Assembly: GCF_038502225.1 (NCBI RefSeq)
Contig: NW_027195234.1
Location: 1 to 64,000, forward strand
Length of the DNA: 64,000 nucleotides
Direction: 5' to 3'
Origin: Cherax quadricarinatus
Lineage: Eukaryota; Arthropoda; Malacostraca; Decapoda; Parastacidae
Positions 12,600-24,239 of the stretch are shown here, in pieces (the first letter of the stretch is position 1; each line of letters starts with the position of its first letter). The notes below the pieces were generated by a model, which saw only the letters and a program-made list of their open reading frames with translations, made no database searches and was not told where the DNA came from. Position numbers and translations under genes: made by a program.

Positions 12600-12705
12600 T
12601 ATATACATGTGTACGTAGTAGTGAGTTTGTAATGATGTGTATGTGTACACATGTATGTATATATATGTGTACGTAGTAGTGTGTTTGTAGTGATGTGTAT
12701 GTGTA
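12600..12705. repeat. 58-bp direct repeat, two copies, TG/TA-rich
   Basis: GTGTACGTAGTAGTG occurs at about 12609 and again 58 bp later, each followed by a GATGTGTATGTGTA block. The sequence is rich in alternating purine-pyrimidine steps. Confidence 0.75.
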
Positions 12706-12788
12706 GATGAAAGTGAAAAGTAAACATCAGAAGAAAACTTATATGAACTACATAATAATTCACAATAAAGAAGAGCACAGTTCCGTGG

Positions 12789-12926
12789 TACAGCTGTCAG
12801 CCTGGCTGACTCTGCTGTCAGCCTGGCTGACTCTGCTGTCAGCCTGGCTGACTCTGCTGTCAGCCTGGCTGACTCTGCTGTCAGCCTGGCTGACTCTGCT
12901 GTCAGCCTGGCTGACTCTGCTGTCAA
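12789..12926. repeat. 21-bp minisatellite
   Basis: Six to seven near-perfect copies of CTGTCAGCCTGGCTGACTCT plus G. Each unit holds the inverted pair GTCAGCC/GGCTGAC, so every unit can form a short hairpin. Because 21 is a multiple of three, the frames stay in phase, but no coding signal surrounds them. Confidence 0.95.
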
Positions 12927-13433
12927 CAGTTAGTCAGTCAGAATAAAAGAAATGAGTCAATAAGAAGATTAAAACTGGGAAATTTAGAATGTATTAAGAT
13001 TGAAGTTTGTGAGGCAGTTGTAATAAAGTCCTGGAATACTTAATGATTTTGTTCATAATGTTTATAAAAGAAAAGGGAAAACTTTAAAGAATGTAATAAT
13101 TATAATGGAATAAGACTGTTGACCATAAAGTGTGTGTCAGAAATATGATGGATGAAATGATGGAAAAGACAAAATATGCGTACCAAAGAAGAGTGTGAAT
13201 TCTGAAAGGGAAATTAATATATGCATCAAGTGTAAACAATGAAATACCCAAGTGAAAAACACTTATATAAAGGGAAGCAACACTTAGGTGGATTTATAGG
13301 TTTGATAAAAATATACTAGAGTTAAAAATGTATTTAATCTTAGCAAATGTTTTGAGAGCAATAGTGTTGAATTAAGTTATAATATGCAAGAAAGACGGTA
13401 AAGATTTACACAAAAAACTTGGTGTTAGATAAT
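12927..13433. other. Unannotated AT-rich sequence
   Basis: Fragments such as the block around GACCATAAAGTGTGTGTCAG may be remains of an old retroelement, but I cannot identify a domain. Confidence 0.35.
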
Positions 13434-13812
13434 GTTGTGTGATGTCACCTGTGGTCTTAAAGACGTGTGATGTCACCTGTGGTCTTAAAGACGTGTGATG
13501 TCACCTGTGGTCTTAAAGACGTGTGATGTCACCTGTGGTCTTAAAGACGTGTGATGTCACCTGTGGTCTTAAAGACGTGTGATGTCACCTGTGGTCTTAA
13601 AGACGTGTGATGTCACCTGTGGTCTTAAAGACGTGTGATGTCACCTGTGGTCTTAAAGACGTGTGATGTCACCTGTGGTCTTAAAGACGTGTGATGTCAC
13701 CTGTGGTCTTAAAGACGTGTGATGTCACCTGTGGTCTTAAAGACGTGTGATGTCACCTGTGGTCTTAAAGACGTGTGATGTCACCTGTGGTCTTAAAGAC
13801 GTGTGATGTCAT
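13434..13812. repeat. 28-bp minisatellite
   Basis: About 13 essentially identical copies of a 28-bp unit reading GTGTGATGTCACCTGTGGTC then TTAAAGAC. TGATGTCA resembles a CRE-like (bZIP) site, but I have no evidence that it binds anything. Confidence 0.97.
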
Positions 13813-14350
13813 TGTACTTTGCTCAGAAGACAGTATATACAGAGTAAGCCATCATGTAGACCAGGTGTCACTCTAAACACAGCTTTATTAACACATTATG
13901 TAAAACTCTGTATATACACACACACACATACATGTGTGCGCGCATGTATGTATATATCCGACCTTCAAATTCATTTACGAAACACCAGAAATAGCTATTA
14001 TTATAAATTTGTTATAGTTTTCATAGAGGAAATTTAGAGATTTGAATTTGATACTTTTTCATACATAATAACATGTACACATGACATTCGTGAACACACA
14101 AGAACAGGTACATATGACACCAATATACAATAACACGTAGATATTACATTCATTTATACAAAATAACATGTTACACACGACACACAGTCCTCCACTAGTG
14201 TCTCAAACGTGTTCATCTTTATATATTTACATATTTCACATAGAATGTCGCTCACAAACACATTTAAACTGCTAAATAAGTTAAAAAAAAACTTGTTCTC
14301 AGTATAAATTCATAGTGTAACATAAGAGGAATTCCAAAATTGTAATTAAT
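13813..14350. other. Unannotated AT-rich sequence
   Basis: It includes a loose repeat of phrases like ACACATGACAT/ACACACGACAC near 14070-14180. No gene seen. Confidence 0.4.
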
Positions 14351-14351
14351 T

Positions 14352-14510
14352 AGCCCCCGAGGTGGCCGAGCTGTGTACGAGCTTCGTCTCGTCCAGCTGG
14401 TCTACGGTTCCAGGCTGTCTTGGTGGATGTAATTACTGGACGCAGTTTACTGTGTGTCCCCTCCAGTAATTCCACCTACCTGGACAGTCACTACCGTAGA
14501 CCAGCTAGAC
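14352..14510 (+). mobile_element. tRNA-derived SINE-like element with long hairpin
   Basis: The 5' part has an A-box-like TGGCCGAGCTGTG at 14363-14375. Segment 14391-14408 is complementary to 14493-14510 (17 of 18). Further in, GGTGGATGTAATTACTGGA pairs imperfectly with TCCAGTAATTCCACCTACC. The loop contains CTGTGTGTCCC. A second family member at 25367 has the same loop with a diverged stem. I infer a SINE with a conserved hairpin body. No clear B box was located. Confidence 0.6.
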
Positions 14511-15870
14511 AAGACCAAGTTTCCATTCAGCAAGGTCACTGAGGGTGGCAACCGCTGACTCTGGGGAAGTGGGGAAGGGAGTCCACTCAGTGACACAAGT
14601 GGATTCCTGGAGACACTGATCCGGGGAAGGCACCGCCGACCTTAGGTAAGTGGGGAAGGGGAAACATCCGGGAGCGAACGGATGGATTCCTGGATACATG
14701 AGCTTGGGGAAGGTTGTAGTTGAGGCTGACCTTAGGTAAGTGGGGAAGGGGAGACATCCGGGAGCGAACGGATGGATTCCTGGATACATAAACCTGGGAA
14801 AGGCATGAATACCAGCAGTTGAGGCTGACCTTGGGTAAGTGGTGAAGGGAAGACATCCGGCGGTAGACGGATCGATTCCTGGATACATGAACCTGGGTAA
14901 AGCAAGAATACCGCTGACTTTGGGGAAGTGGAGAAGGGATTTCCACCTGAGGTGACACCAAGTGGACTCCTGGAGACACTGATCCGGGGAAGGCACTGAC
15001 CTAACTCGCTGACCTTAGGTAAGTGGGGAAGGGAAGACATCCGGGAGCGAGCGGATGGATTCCTGGATACATAAACTTGGGGAAGGTTGTTGTTGAGGCT
15101 AACCTGGGGAAACCTTGGGTAAGTGGGGAAGGGGAGACATCTGGGAGCGAGCGGATGGATTCCTGGATACATGAACCTGGGGAAAGCATGAATACGTGCA
15201 GTTGAGGCTGACCTTGGGGAAGTGGGGAAGGGAAGACATCCGGCGGTAGACGGATCGATTCCTGGATACATGAACCTGGGTAAAGCAAGAATACCGCTGA
15301 CTTTGGGGAAGTGGAGAAGGGATTTCCACCTGAGGTGACACCAAGTGGACTCCTGGAGACACTGATCCGGGGAAGGCACTGACCTAACTCGCTGACCTTA
15401 GGTAAGTGGGGAAGGGAAGACATCCGGGAGCGAGCGGATGGATTCCTGGATACATAAACTTGGGGAAGGTTGTTGTTGAGGCTAACCTTGGGTAAGTGGG
15501 GAAGGGGAGACATCTGGGAGCGAGCGGATGGATTCCTGGATACATGAACCTGGGGAAAGCATGAATACATGCAGTTGAGGCTGACCTTGGGGAAGTGGGG
15601 AAGGGAAGACATCTGGCGGTAGACGGATGGTTTCCTGGATACATGAACCTGGGGTAGGCATGAATACAGGTTGGTGAGGCTGACCTTGGGAAAGTGAGAA
15701 AGGGGAAACATCCGGCGGCGGACGGATGAATTCCTGGATACATAACCCTAGGGAAGGCTGAGGCTGGAAGGCAGAGAGAGAGAGGCGAGGCTGACCTTAG
15801 GGAAGTGAGGAAGGGTAGACATCCGGGGGCCCACGGATGGATTCCTGGACACATGAACCTGGGGAAGGCG
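14511..15870. repeat. ~95-bp tandem repeat with a 383-bp higher-order unit
   Basis: Units contain AAGTGGGGAAGGGGAGACAT, CGGATGGATTCCTGGATACA and variants of GAGGCTGACCTTGGGTAAGT. The distinctive segment with TTTCCACCTGAGGTGACACC occurs near 14940 and again 383 bp later, so several units were duplicated as a block. The array starts directly at the SINE. Long minus-strand frames (up to ~236 codons) come from the repeats and carry no known domain. Confidence 0.9.
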
Positions 15871-16327
15871 AGGGGGGGGGGCGGACCTTAAAGACGAACC
15901 ACTGGCCTCCACGTGGCAAGGTCTGGTAACTCAGAGATAACTCTGAGGCTGACAGTGGTCGCAAATTATTAATGTTATTATAATTCAAGATTTGCTAATT
16001 TGGATTCAAAAGCGTCTACCAGGGTGGTATTATTTCCAATCCAGCCACTCTCATAGGAGCCACGGTAGTGTTCTTATTTTGTTCATTCACCGGAGTTAAC
16101 ATTAATAAAAATAACATTAATAAAAATATTGTTCTTATTTTTGATTAACACAACAGAGATAACATTGCAACAACTAGAAATGGCAGTAATATATGTTTGA
16201 GAGTCGTTGAGCGATGTGAAGATGACAGGTCTCCTGGGTACACATGTCTGGTACTCTAACATAACGTAGGTCATCTGGAAAAGACCCGGGCCGGGACAAT
16301 ACCGTGGGTGTTGCTGGAGTGAGACCC
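15871..16327. other. Unannotated sequence with possible LINE-tail motif
   Basis: Mostly unrecognised. Around 16277-16297, AAGACCCGGGCCGGGACAAT resembles the LINE 3'-end phrase seen at 50265-50285, so a short LINE tail may be present. Confidence 0.4.
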
Positions 16328-16385
16328 AACAGTTAGGTGTCTTCAATCAAAAACGTTTCGCCTACACAGTAGGCTTCTTCAGTTT
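16328..16385 (-). mobile_element. Hairpin-family core (hammerhead-like), minus sense
   Basis: Read on the minus strand it has CTGAAGA, the stem GCCTAC/GTAGGC with loop TGT, and GAAACGTTT, followed by a diverged tail ending in CTAACTGTTG. It matches the core of the foldback at 41483-42046. Only this short segment is recognisable. Confidence 0.6.
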
Positions 16386-16484
16386 AATATAGAGGCAGCA
16401 GCAGAGGCAGTGAATGTAAGGCTGATGTAATTATAATCATGCGTGATCCCAGAAAGGTATCCCCGTACTGCATAAACCTTATTG

Positions 16485-16705
16485 TTCATCTCTGTTGCTG
16501 TACATTTTTTCTTTGCTACTGTACTGCATTTCTGTACTGCACTCTACCGTTCTTTTGTTTTAATTTTCTGTACTGGTCGTCTCTGTTACTGTACTCATTC
16601 TTCTGTGTTACTGTACTGGTCTTCTCTGTTACTGTACTGGTCTTCTCTGTTACTGAACTATATTTGTTCTTCTGTGTGTCTGTACTGGTCTTCTGTGCTA
16701 CCAGT
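16485..16705. repeat. Isolated degenerate island of the 26-bp minisatellite
   Basis: Several decayed units with CTGTACTGGTC, TTCTGTGTTACTGTACTGG and TTCTCTGTTACTGTACTGG. It lies 5.5 kb beyond the end of the main 26-bp array. Confidence 0.8.
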
Positions 16706-16799
16706 GTCAGGGGAACGCCTTCCTATTGAACAAAAGAAAGGAAAAATAACAAATGAATAACTTGATGGATAATAATTATGTTTTTCTAAGGATTTTAAT

Positions 16800-17440
16800 T
16801 AAAAATAAATAAAATAAATATTGGCCGCTGTGGTTCCAGTAGGATGTTGGGACATGAGAATCTTATGCCCAGGATGGTCTTCTGATGATGTTTTAGAAGA
16901 AATGGTGTTGGTTATCCTGGGTGGCGGTGTTCGTCCCATGTTCTGAAAATCCTGTCACTACTTGGTTGTATCACCACAATTCAGATTTTAGAGGTGAGGA
17001 GTCGTAATGTCCCACTACGTCCTGTAGACAGGGATCTTGCTCCAATTAACTAGCGTCTACCCTGGTTGACCAGGTCAGCAGCAGAGCTGATAATAAAGAA
17101 AACACTGGTTATATAAGTGTTAAATAAGTATGACAATGAAGAAAGACAAAGGCTGGTATTCTACTTCAATGTCATGACTTGTAACCAGGTAAATTAGTAT
17201 CAATGAACAGAAATACTCCTTGTAGATCACCGTACCTGATCATGAGAAGAGTGGAGGTGAAGTTATTCTTCAAACTTCAACCCACACCAGGTAAGGTTAA
17301 TACTACCAGGAATAGAAATTAAAGCAACTCAGACGCTAGGAACTGAAGTTTAGCCTCTGCCCACTAGATGGAAGAGTGGGCGGTAACACGCTAGTGGTTC
17401 CTGGGTGTCTGAACAACCATACCTCCCACTTTTTTAAGGG
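16800..17440 (-). other. Probable LTR region of the gypsy element
   Basis: On the minus strand this follows the RNase H end. It opens with a purine-rich stretch (AAAAAAGTGGGAGG, 17424-17437) of the kind that primes plus-strand synthesis, then GGTTGTTCAG at about 17410. It is non-coding. I could not fix LTR ends because no second copy is present in the window. Confidence 0.35.
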
Positions 17441-17496
17441 TTTTTTCCTCAAAATATCCCCTTTCCTAAACTTATAGTCGGAAGCAGTATGTTAAG

Positions 17497-17558
17497 TTAC
17501 AGAGGGAAAAGTACTATGTACACCCTCGGTTCAGCCAATCTGAGAAGTGGTTTTCCGA

Positions 17559-17627
<69 letters not shown>

Positions 17628-17910
17628 CAACTTTAAACTTATAAGACTGGATAGCCCATCTTAAGAGTCGGCTACTTGAACCTTTGAAGTTTTCCAGGTA
17701 CATCAGTGGCTTGCGATCTGTTTCAAGCACAAAGGGTTTTCCATATAAGTAGTAGTTGAACCCACTTACACCCCATACCAATGCATAACATTCCTTCTCC
17801 ACAGTGGAGTAGTTTTCTTCCCTCGCAGAAGCTTCTTACTGGTGGAAGATATAGGGAAGTGAATCTCATCATAATACTGTAGTGGAACAGCCCCGAGTCC
17901 TGAATGGAAG
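17497..17910 (-). pseudogene. Ty3/gypsy RNase H domain, broken
   Basis: Minus-strand sequence encodes the gypsy RNase H core: a phrase EKECYALVWGVSGFNYYLYG, then TDRKPLMYL and SRLLRWA, with the terminal phrase ENHFSDWLNRG in another frame. A long TA microsatellite (about 17562-17624) has expanded between VVHI and that terminal phrase and shifts the frame. Upstream remnants (QTDAFHSGLGAV) lie in other frames. In a working element this domain degrades the RNA strand of the RNA-DNA hybrid during reverse transcription. It is the last pol domain before the putative polypurine tract. Confidence 0.8.
17562..17624. repeat. (TA)n microsatellite inside the RNase H remnant
   Basis: About 31 uninterrupted TA dinucleotides, within former coding sequence. 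Confidence 0.97.
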
Positions 17911-17939
17911 GCATCCGTTTGGAGACAAAAGACTTTATT

Positions 17940-19020
17940 AATAACTGGTAATTTTAGAACAGGAGGATTGGAAAGTATTCTTTACTTTGTTCGAAGCTTT
18001 CTACAGCCTCTTCAGAACAAACAAGAGGTTCCTTTACATACTTTTTAAATAGTCTGTGAGAATGGAAGTCAGACCTTTTAAATTATGTACAAAAATTCTC
18101 TTTTGAAATTTACTGACCCAAGGAAACTTCTTAGCAATTTTGTTTTGTAGTTAGGAAGGAGCTTTCTAGAACTGCTTTCGTCTTGTTAGGAAGAGGTGAT
18201 AAATTACTGTCAGAAATAATAAACCCGAGGTATTGTACTTTGAAATAGCCAAGAAAACACTTCTGTGGTTTGATTGTAAGGCAATGAGCTCTTAGTCTTT
18301 TTAAAACCAGCGACAGTGTAGTAAGATGATCCTCCCAGACATAAATCATGATGTAAATATTATCGAAATACACTGAAACATTCTTGAGGTCAGAAAGGAA
18401 TATTCTCATAAGCCGGATATACGTGGCACACGCGGTGACCAAGCCGTAAGGCACTGTGCGATATTGCATTAGTCCTTTATGAGTAGGGAAAGCCGTTTAG
18501 AGTCTGGGTGTAATGACACTTGATGGTACGCTTGTGAGATGTCTAATTCAGAGAAAAATTTACAGTCATGGAATTCATACAAGTCATGATCGATTACTGA
18601 CATGGGTTCAACGTCCCATTTAGTGATAACATTTAATAACGAAAATCTTGAGCCAGTCGGTAAGAATTGTCTGATTTCTTAACCATGACAACTGCTGAAC
18701 AGAAAGCTGATTTAGAAGGTTCAATGATATTTAACTTTAAGAGTTTGTCAACTTCGTTATCAAATGTTTTCCGTAAGTGAACCGCAACAGGATAGATTTT
18801 CCGTCTTACTGGTTCATGAGCTGACAATTGAATCTTGTGTACAACGGTAGTGGTAAGTCCTGGGATCTCTGTGAATATGTCAGAAAAGGTATTTACTATG
18901 GCATTTACTTGAGGCTTTTGTTTAGTAGATAGTTCACTCTTGATTTTGATGTTTGAGTTATTAGTTGGAGAATCAACAGTTAAGATATCTAGTAGTTCCT
19001 TCGATTCTGTGCGAGACTAG
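17940..19020 (-). pseudogene. Ty3/gypsy reverse transcriptase, broken
   Basis: Minus-strand remains in order: a pre-RT linker (FSDIFTEIPGLTTTVVHKIQ), RT entry (PVRRKIYPV, KLLKLNIIEPSKS, MVKKSDNSYRLAQDFR), FFSELDISQAYHQVSLHPDS, VPYGLVTACATYIRLM, and YFDNIYIM where the catalytic YxDD should be. The second Asp is Asn, so this copy would be inactive even without its stops. QYLGFIISD and RSFLGSVNF follow. Several frameshifts and stops break the frame. The enzyme would copy element RNA into DNA. The domain follows the integrase C-terminus directly, without an LTR or gag between them. Confidence 0.85.
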
Positions 19021-19079
19021 TGATCTATAATACAAACTTTACATTCACGAGAATCAAGACTGTTAGACAAAATATCTTC

Positions 19080-19975
19080 ATCGAAGGAGTTTCAACGAAG
19101 AATAACTTCTCTACGGTGGAACAGTTCCAAAATATTGACATGTTACATTCGTTCTTTACCCTTGACATCCAAGAGATAATCTACCTTATTACAGAACTTT
19201 ACTATTTTATTCGGTCCGCTCCAGGAAATTAACAATTTGTTGGATTTATCTGGTAAAAGAACTAAAACTTCATCGCCAATATTAAATTTACGCTTGACTC
19301 TTTTGGTCAATATAGGTCTTGTATGTTTCCATGGAAATATTCAAGTTCTTGACAACTAAATCAGCGGTTTCTTCTAATCTTTCTCTCAGATCTAAAAAGA
19401 ACTGATAAGTGCTTTGAACTTCAGGTTTAATATCTTTGGACCACAGTTCATTCAAGATAAATAGAGGTTCACGAGCTTGTCTCCCATAAAGCAATTCGAA
19501 AGGGGAATATCCAAGTGAATCACTTGGAATCTGACGCATTACAAAGAGCACATGGTAGATAACTTTACCAGTCAGTTGGCTTAAGGAAACAAAGTTTCTT
19601 TAATATTGACTTTAGGATAGCATGTTGTCATTCCACTCTTCCGTTACAATTTGGATGTAACGGAGGTTTAACACCCACAAGTTGATAAACTTGATCCATT
19701 AATTCAGAAGTAAATTGTGTTCCTTGATCAGAAAGAATTTCCCTGGGTATACCTACCCGTGAAAAAATAGTCACTTTTCTGCAACTTCTACTGACGTACC
19801 GCTTCTGGGAAGCTAGACGCAATGCCAGTCATAGTCAAGATGTATTTATGACCTCCTGATGAACCAGAAGTGATACGACCAACTCTATCCACTGCAACCC
19901 TAGCAAATGGGACTGAGTAAATCGGCATTATTACCATAGAAACTCTCATAGTTCTTCCAATTTGTGAGGAAAGCT
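19080..19975 (-). pseudogene. Ty3/gypsy integrase, broken, upstream of RT
   Basis: The minus strand encodes the core start (PIYSVPFARVAVDRVG, SGSSGGHKYILTMTGIASSF), then IPREILSDQGTQFTSELMDQ, then HPNCNGRVE, which together supply the D, D and E of the DDE triad. Next come FELLYGRQAREP and a GPY/F-type C-terminus (FNIGDEVLVLLPDKS, SWSGPNKIVKF, HVNILELFHRREVI). Frames change several times. The N-terminal HHCC zinc-binding part is missing, apparently through deletion next to the protease remnant. Integrase inserts the element's DNA copy. Its place between protease and RT is unusual for Ty3/gypsy elements. Confidence 0.85.
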
Positions 19976-19983
19976 AACATAAT

Positions 19984-20300
19984 TTAATTTAATTTAATAA
20001 TTTTATACCGTGAAGAATCTAAGTTAGGGAAAAGCTTACTAGAGATAACAATACAGGAACATCCAGTATCTCTAAGAATTGGCGAAACATTCATTCCATT
20101 AAGAGTACCTTCACTAAAAGCTGCGTTAATATTAGCTTCAGTGAAACACTTCCCGATATTCTCACGCTTCCTCTTGGCACATTCTTGACGTTTATGTCCA
20201 AATTCATTACAGATGAAAGATATCATCGTGAAGTCCGTGGAATTCTTAGGCACAAAGGTTTAGGGCCCCTCAGTTTGCTGAGGCACAACAGATTTATATC
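19984..20300 (-). pseudogene. Ty3/gypsy gag zinc knuckle and protease remnant
   Basis: The minus strand encodes a partial CCHC knuckle (CNEFGHKRQECAKRK, first Cys-x2-Cys incomplete) and a protease active-site motif (ILRDTGCSCIVIS). The rest of gag should lie upstream, but the sequence runs into the 29-bp array at about 20453. After the protease fragment the sequence jumps directly to the integrase core, so the end of protease and the integrase zinc finger are lost. Confidence 0.75.
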
Positions 20301-20452
20301 TGCTACGGTCCTTGGGGTAGTTATTATGCTCACACACACATATACGTCTGAGGGCTTGTGTCATCTCCGAAGATGTGTGAACATTTTGTTCTTTTATAAA
20401 TATTTGTAAATGAAAGATTACAAACGAAAGGACTTGATCCCTTTCCACCCAA
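20301..20452. other. Junction between gypsy remnant and 29-bp array
   Basis: No clear feature. It may be decayed gag. Confidence 0.35.
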
Positions 20453-23163
20453 GGTGTAGGTGGTAGTAACACCCATTGTGTGGGTGGTAGTAACACCATA
20501 CCCATGGTGTGGGTGGTAGTAACACCATACCCATGGTGTGGGTGGTAGTAACACCATACCCATGGTGTGGGTGGTAGTAACACCATACCCATGGTGTGGG
20601 TGGTAGTAACACCATACCCATGGTGTGGGTGGTAGTAACACCATACCCATGGTGTGGGTGGTAGTAACACCATACCCATGGTGTGGGTGGTAGTAACACC
20701 ATACCCATGGTGTGGGTGGTAGTAACACCATACCCATGGTGTGGGTGGTAGTAACACCATACCCATGGTGTGGGTGGTAGTAACACCATACCCATGGTGT
20801 GGGTGGTAGTAACACCATACCCATGGTGTGGGTGGTAGTAACACCATACCCATGGTGTGGGTGGTAGTAACACCATACCCATGGTGTGGGTGGTAGTAAC
20901 ACCATACCCATGGTGTGGGTGGTAGTAACACCATACCCATGGTGTGGGTGGTAGTAACACCATACCCATGGTGTGGGTGGTAGTAACACCATACCCATGG
21001 TGTGGGTGGTAGTAACACCATACCCATGGTGTGGGTGGTAGTAACACCATACCCATGGTGTGGGTGGTAGTAACACCATACCCATGGTGTGGGTGGTAGT
21101 AACACCATACCCATGGTGTGGGTGGTAGTAACACCATACCCATGGTGTGGGTGGTAGTAACACCATACCCATGGTGTGGGTGGTAGTAACACCATACCCA
21201 TGGTGTGGGTGGTAGTAACACCATACCCATGGTGTGGGTGGTAGTAACACCATACCCATGGTGTGGGTGGTAGTAACACCATACCCATGGTGTGGGTGGT
21301 AGTAACACCATACCCATGGTGTGGGTGGTAGTAACACCATACCCATGGTGTGGGTGGTAGTAACACCATACCCATGGTGTGGGTGGTAGTAACACCATAC
21401 CCATGGTGTGGGTGGTAGTAACACCATACCCATGGTGTGGGTGGTAGTAACACCATACCCATGGTGTGGGTGGTAGTAACACCATACCCATGGTGTGGGT
21501 GGTAGTAACACCATACCCATGGTGTGGGTGGTAGTAACACCATACCCATGGTGTGGGTGGTAGTAACACCATACCCATGGTGTGGGTGGTAGTAACACCA
21601 TACCCATGGTGTGGGTGGTAGTAACACCATACCCATGGTGTGGGTGGTAGTAACACCATACCCATGGTGTGGGTGGTAGTAACACCATACCCATGGTGTG
21701 GGTGGTAGTAACACCATACCCATGGTGTGGGTGGTAGTAACACCATACCCATGGTGTGGGTGGTAGTAACACCATACCCATGGTGTGGGTGGTAGTAACA
21801 CCATACCCATGGTGTGGGTGGTAGTAACACCATACCCATGGTGTGGGTGGTAGTAACACCATACCCATGGTGTGGGTGGTAGTAACACCATACCCATGGT
21901 GTGGGTGGTAGTAACACCATACCCATGGTGTGGGTGGTAGTAACACCATACCCATGGTGTGGGTGGTAGTAACACCATACCCATGGTGTGGGTGGTAGTA
22001 ACACCATACCCATGGTGTGGGTGGTAGTAACACCATACCCATGGTGTGGGTGGTAGTAACACCATACCCAAGGTGTGGGTGGTAGTAACACCATACCCAA
22101 GGTGTGGGTGGTAGTAACACCATACCCAAGGTGTGGGTGGTAGTAACACCATAGGTGTGGGTGGTAGTAACACCATACCATGGTGTGGGTGGTAGTAACA
22201 CCATACCCATGGTGTGGGTGGTAGTAACACCATACCCATGGTGTGGGTGGTAGTAACACCATACCCATGGTGTGGGTGGTAGTAACACCATACCCATGGT
22301 GTGGGTGGTAGTAACACCATACCCATGGTGTGGGTGGTAGTAACACCATACCATGGTGTGGGTGGTAGTAACACCATACCCATGGTGTGGGTGGTAGTAA
22401 CACCATACCCAAGGTGTGGGTGGTAGTAACACCATACCCATGGTGTGGGTGGTAGTAACACCATACCCAAGGTGTGGGTGTAGTAACACCATACCCATGG
22501 TGTGGGTGGTAGTAACACCATACCCATGGTGTGGGTGGTAGTAACACCATACCCAAGGTGTGGGTGGTAGTAACACCATACCCATGGTGTGGGTGGTAGT
22601 AACACCATACCCAAGGTGTGGGTGGTAGTAACACCATACCCAAGGTGTGGGTGGTAGTAACACCATACCCATGGTGTGGGTGGTAGTAACACCATACCCA
22701 TGGTGTGGGTGGTAGTAACACCATACCCATGGTGTGGGTGGTAGTAACACCATACCCATGGTGTGGGTGGTACTAACACCATACTCATGCTGTGGGAGGT
22801 ACTAACATCACACCCATGGTGTGGATTTTATCACCATACCCATTGTGTGGGTGGTAACACCATACCCATGTTGAGGGTGGTAGTAACAGCATATCCATGG
22901 TGTGGGTGGTTGTAACACCGTTCCCATGGTGTGGGTGGTAGTAGCACCGTACCCATGGTGTCGGTTGTAGTAACACTATACCCAGGGTGTGGGTAGTGTT
23001 GAGTGGTAGTAACACCATACCCATTGTCTGGGTGGTAGTAACACCATACCCATGGTGTGGGTGGTAGTAACACCATACCATGGTGTGGGTGGTAGTAACA
23101 CCATACCCATGGTGTGGGTGGTAGTAACACCATACCATGGTGTGGGTTTTAGTAACACCATAA
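20453..23163. repeat. 29-bp satellite array
   Basis: Roughly 90 copies of a 29-bp unit containing CATGGTGTGGGTGGTAGTAA and CACCATACC. Units from 20500 to 22060 are virtually identical. From 22060 on, CCATGG alternates with CCAAGG and some units are shortened. From 22790 to 23163 they are clearly diverged. Each unit has the inverted pair ACCAT/ATGGT. Because 29 is not a multiple of three and neither unit strand has a stop in this orientation, minus-strand frames of up to 842 codons appear; they are artefacts. Confidence 0.98.
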
Positions 23164-23164
23164 C

Positions 23165-23602
<438 letters not shown>

Positions 23603-24239
23603 CAAACAAAAATGATAATGCTTTATTTGCAGTAAGCAAAGTCAAGGTATTTGACATTTTCCGAGTGAGACATTTCTGAATTCATTAATTTTATATCATT
23701 CCAGTACATGAAGACGCAAGGTTTGACAATCGTCTATCTGGCAAAGATTACATTTCGTTTGGTCTACATCTGGTGGTGGTGATTTAATCTGCCAAAGATA
23801 CCTGTAACCCAGCCGGAGCCGGGAAGTAGTGACATCCAAGAGTCTGCTTATTTAGTTGGATGCACCATAGACATGTGGCTTCTCCTGCATGATAGAATGA
23901 TGACATATAGACTGACTGGTGTCAGTCTCCCTCAGTCTTAAGTCAGTAAAGATCATTTTAAGTTCTTTTCGTATTATTGTTCTCAAACTGCTAACTGACA
24001 ACCCTCTCTGAAGGCATATAACTTGGCCAGTTCATCAGTTCTATCATTCTTCTGAAAACCAATGTGAGATGGAATACAGAAGTTTACGTCTAATATTAAA
24101 TATATTTGATTTAAGGATACTTCGTAAGGAAATTTGCAGAACTTTGAAAAATATTGACTCAAGCATAAATAATAAGCTTTAGTTCACGTTTGATGACTGA
24201 ATATTGATATTTGACAACTTGACTGAGCTATGAAGCTGT
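23603..24239. other. Unannotated sequence
   Basis: Moderately AT-rich. Phrases such as CTGCCAAAGATACCTGTAAC recall decayed retroelement sequence, but I cannot assign a domain. Confidence 0.35.

Noticed and set aside
13434..13812. Possible CRISPR-like array (regular 28-bp repeats)
   Set aside because: Units are directly abutting with no variable spacers, and the context is eukaryotic.
20260..22788. 770-842-codon minus-strand frames in the 29-bp array
   Set aside because: All three frames of that strand are open because the unit lacks stops and 29 is not a multiple of three, so one DNA repeat cycles through all frames.
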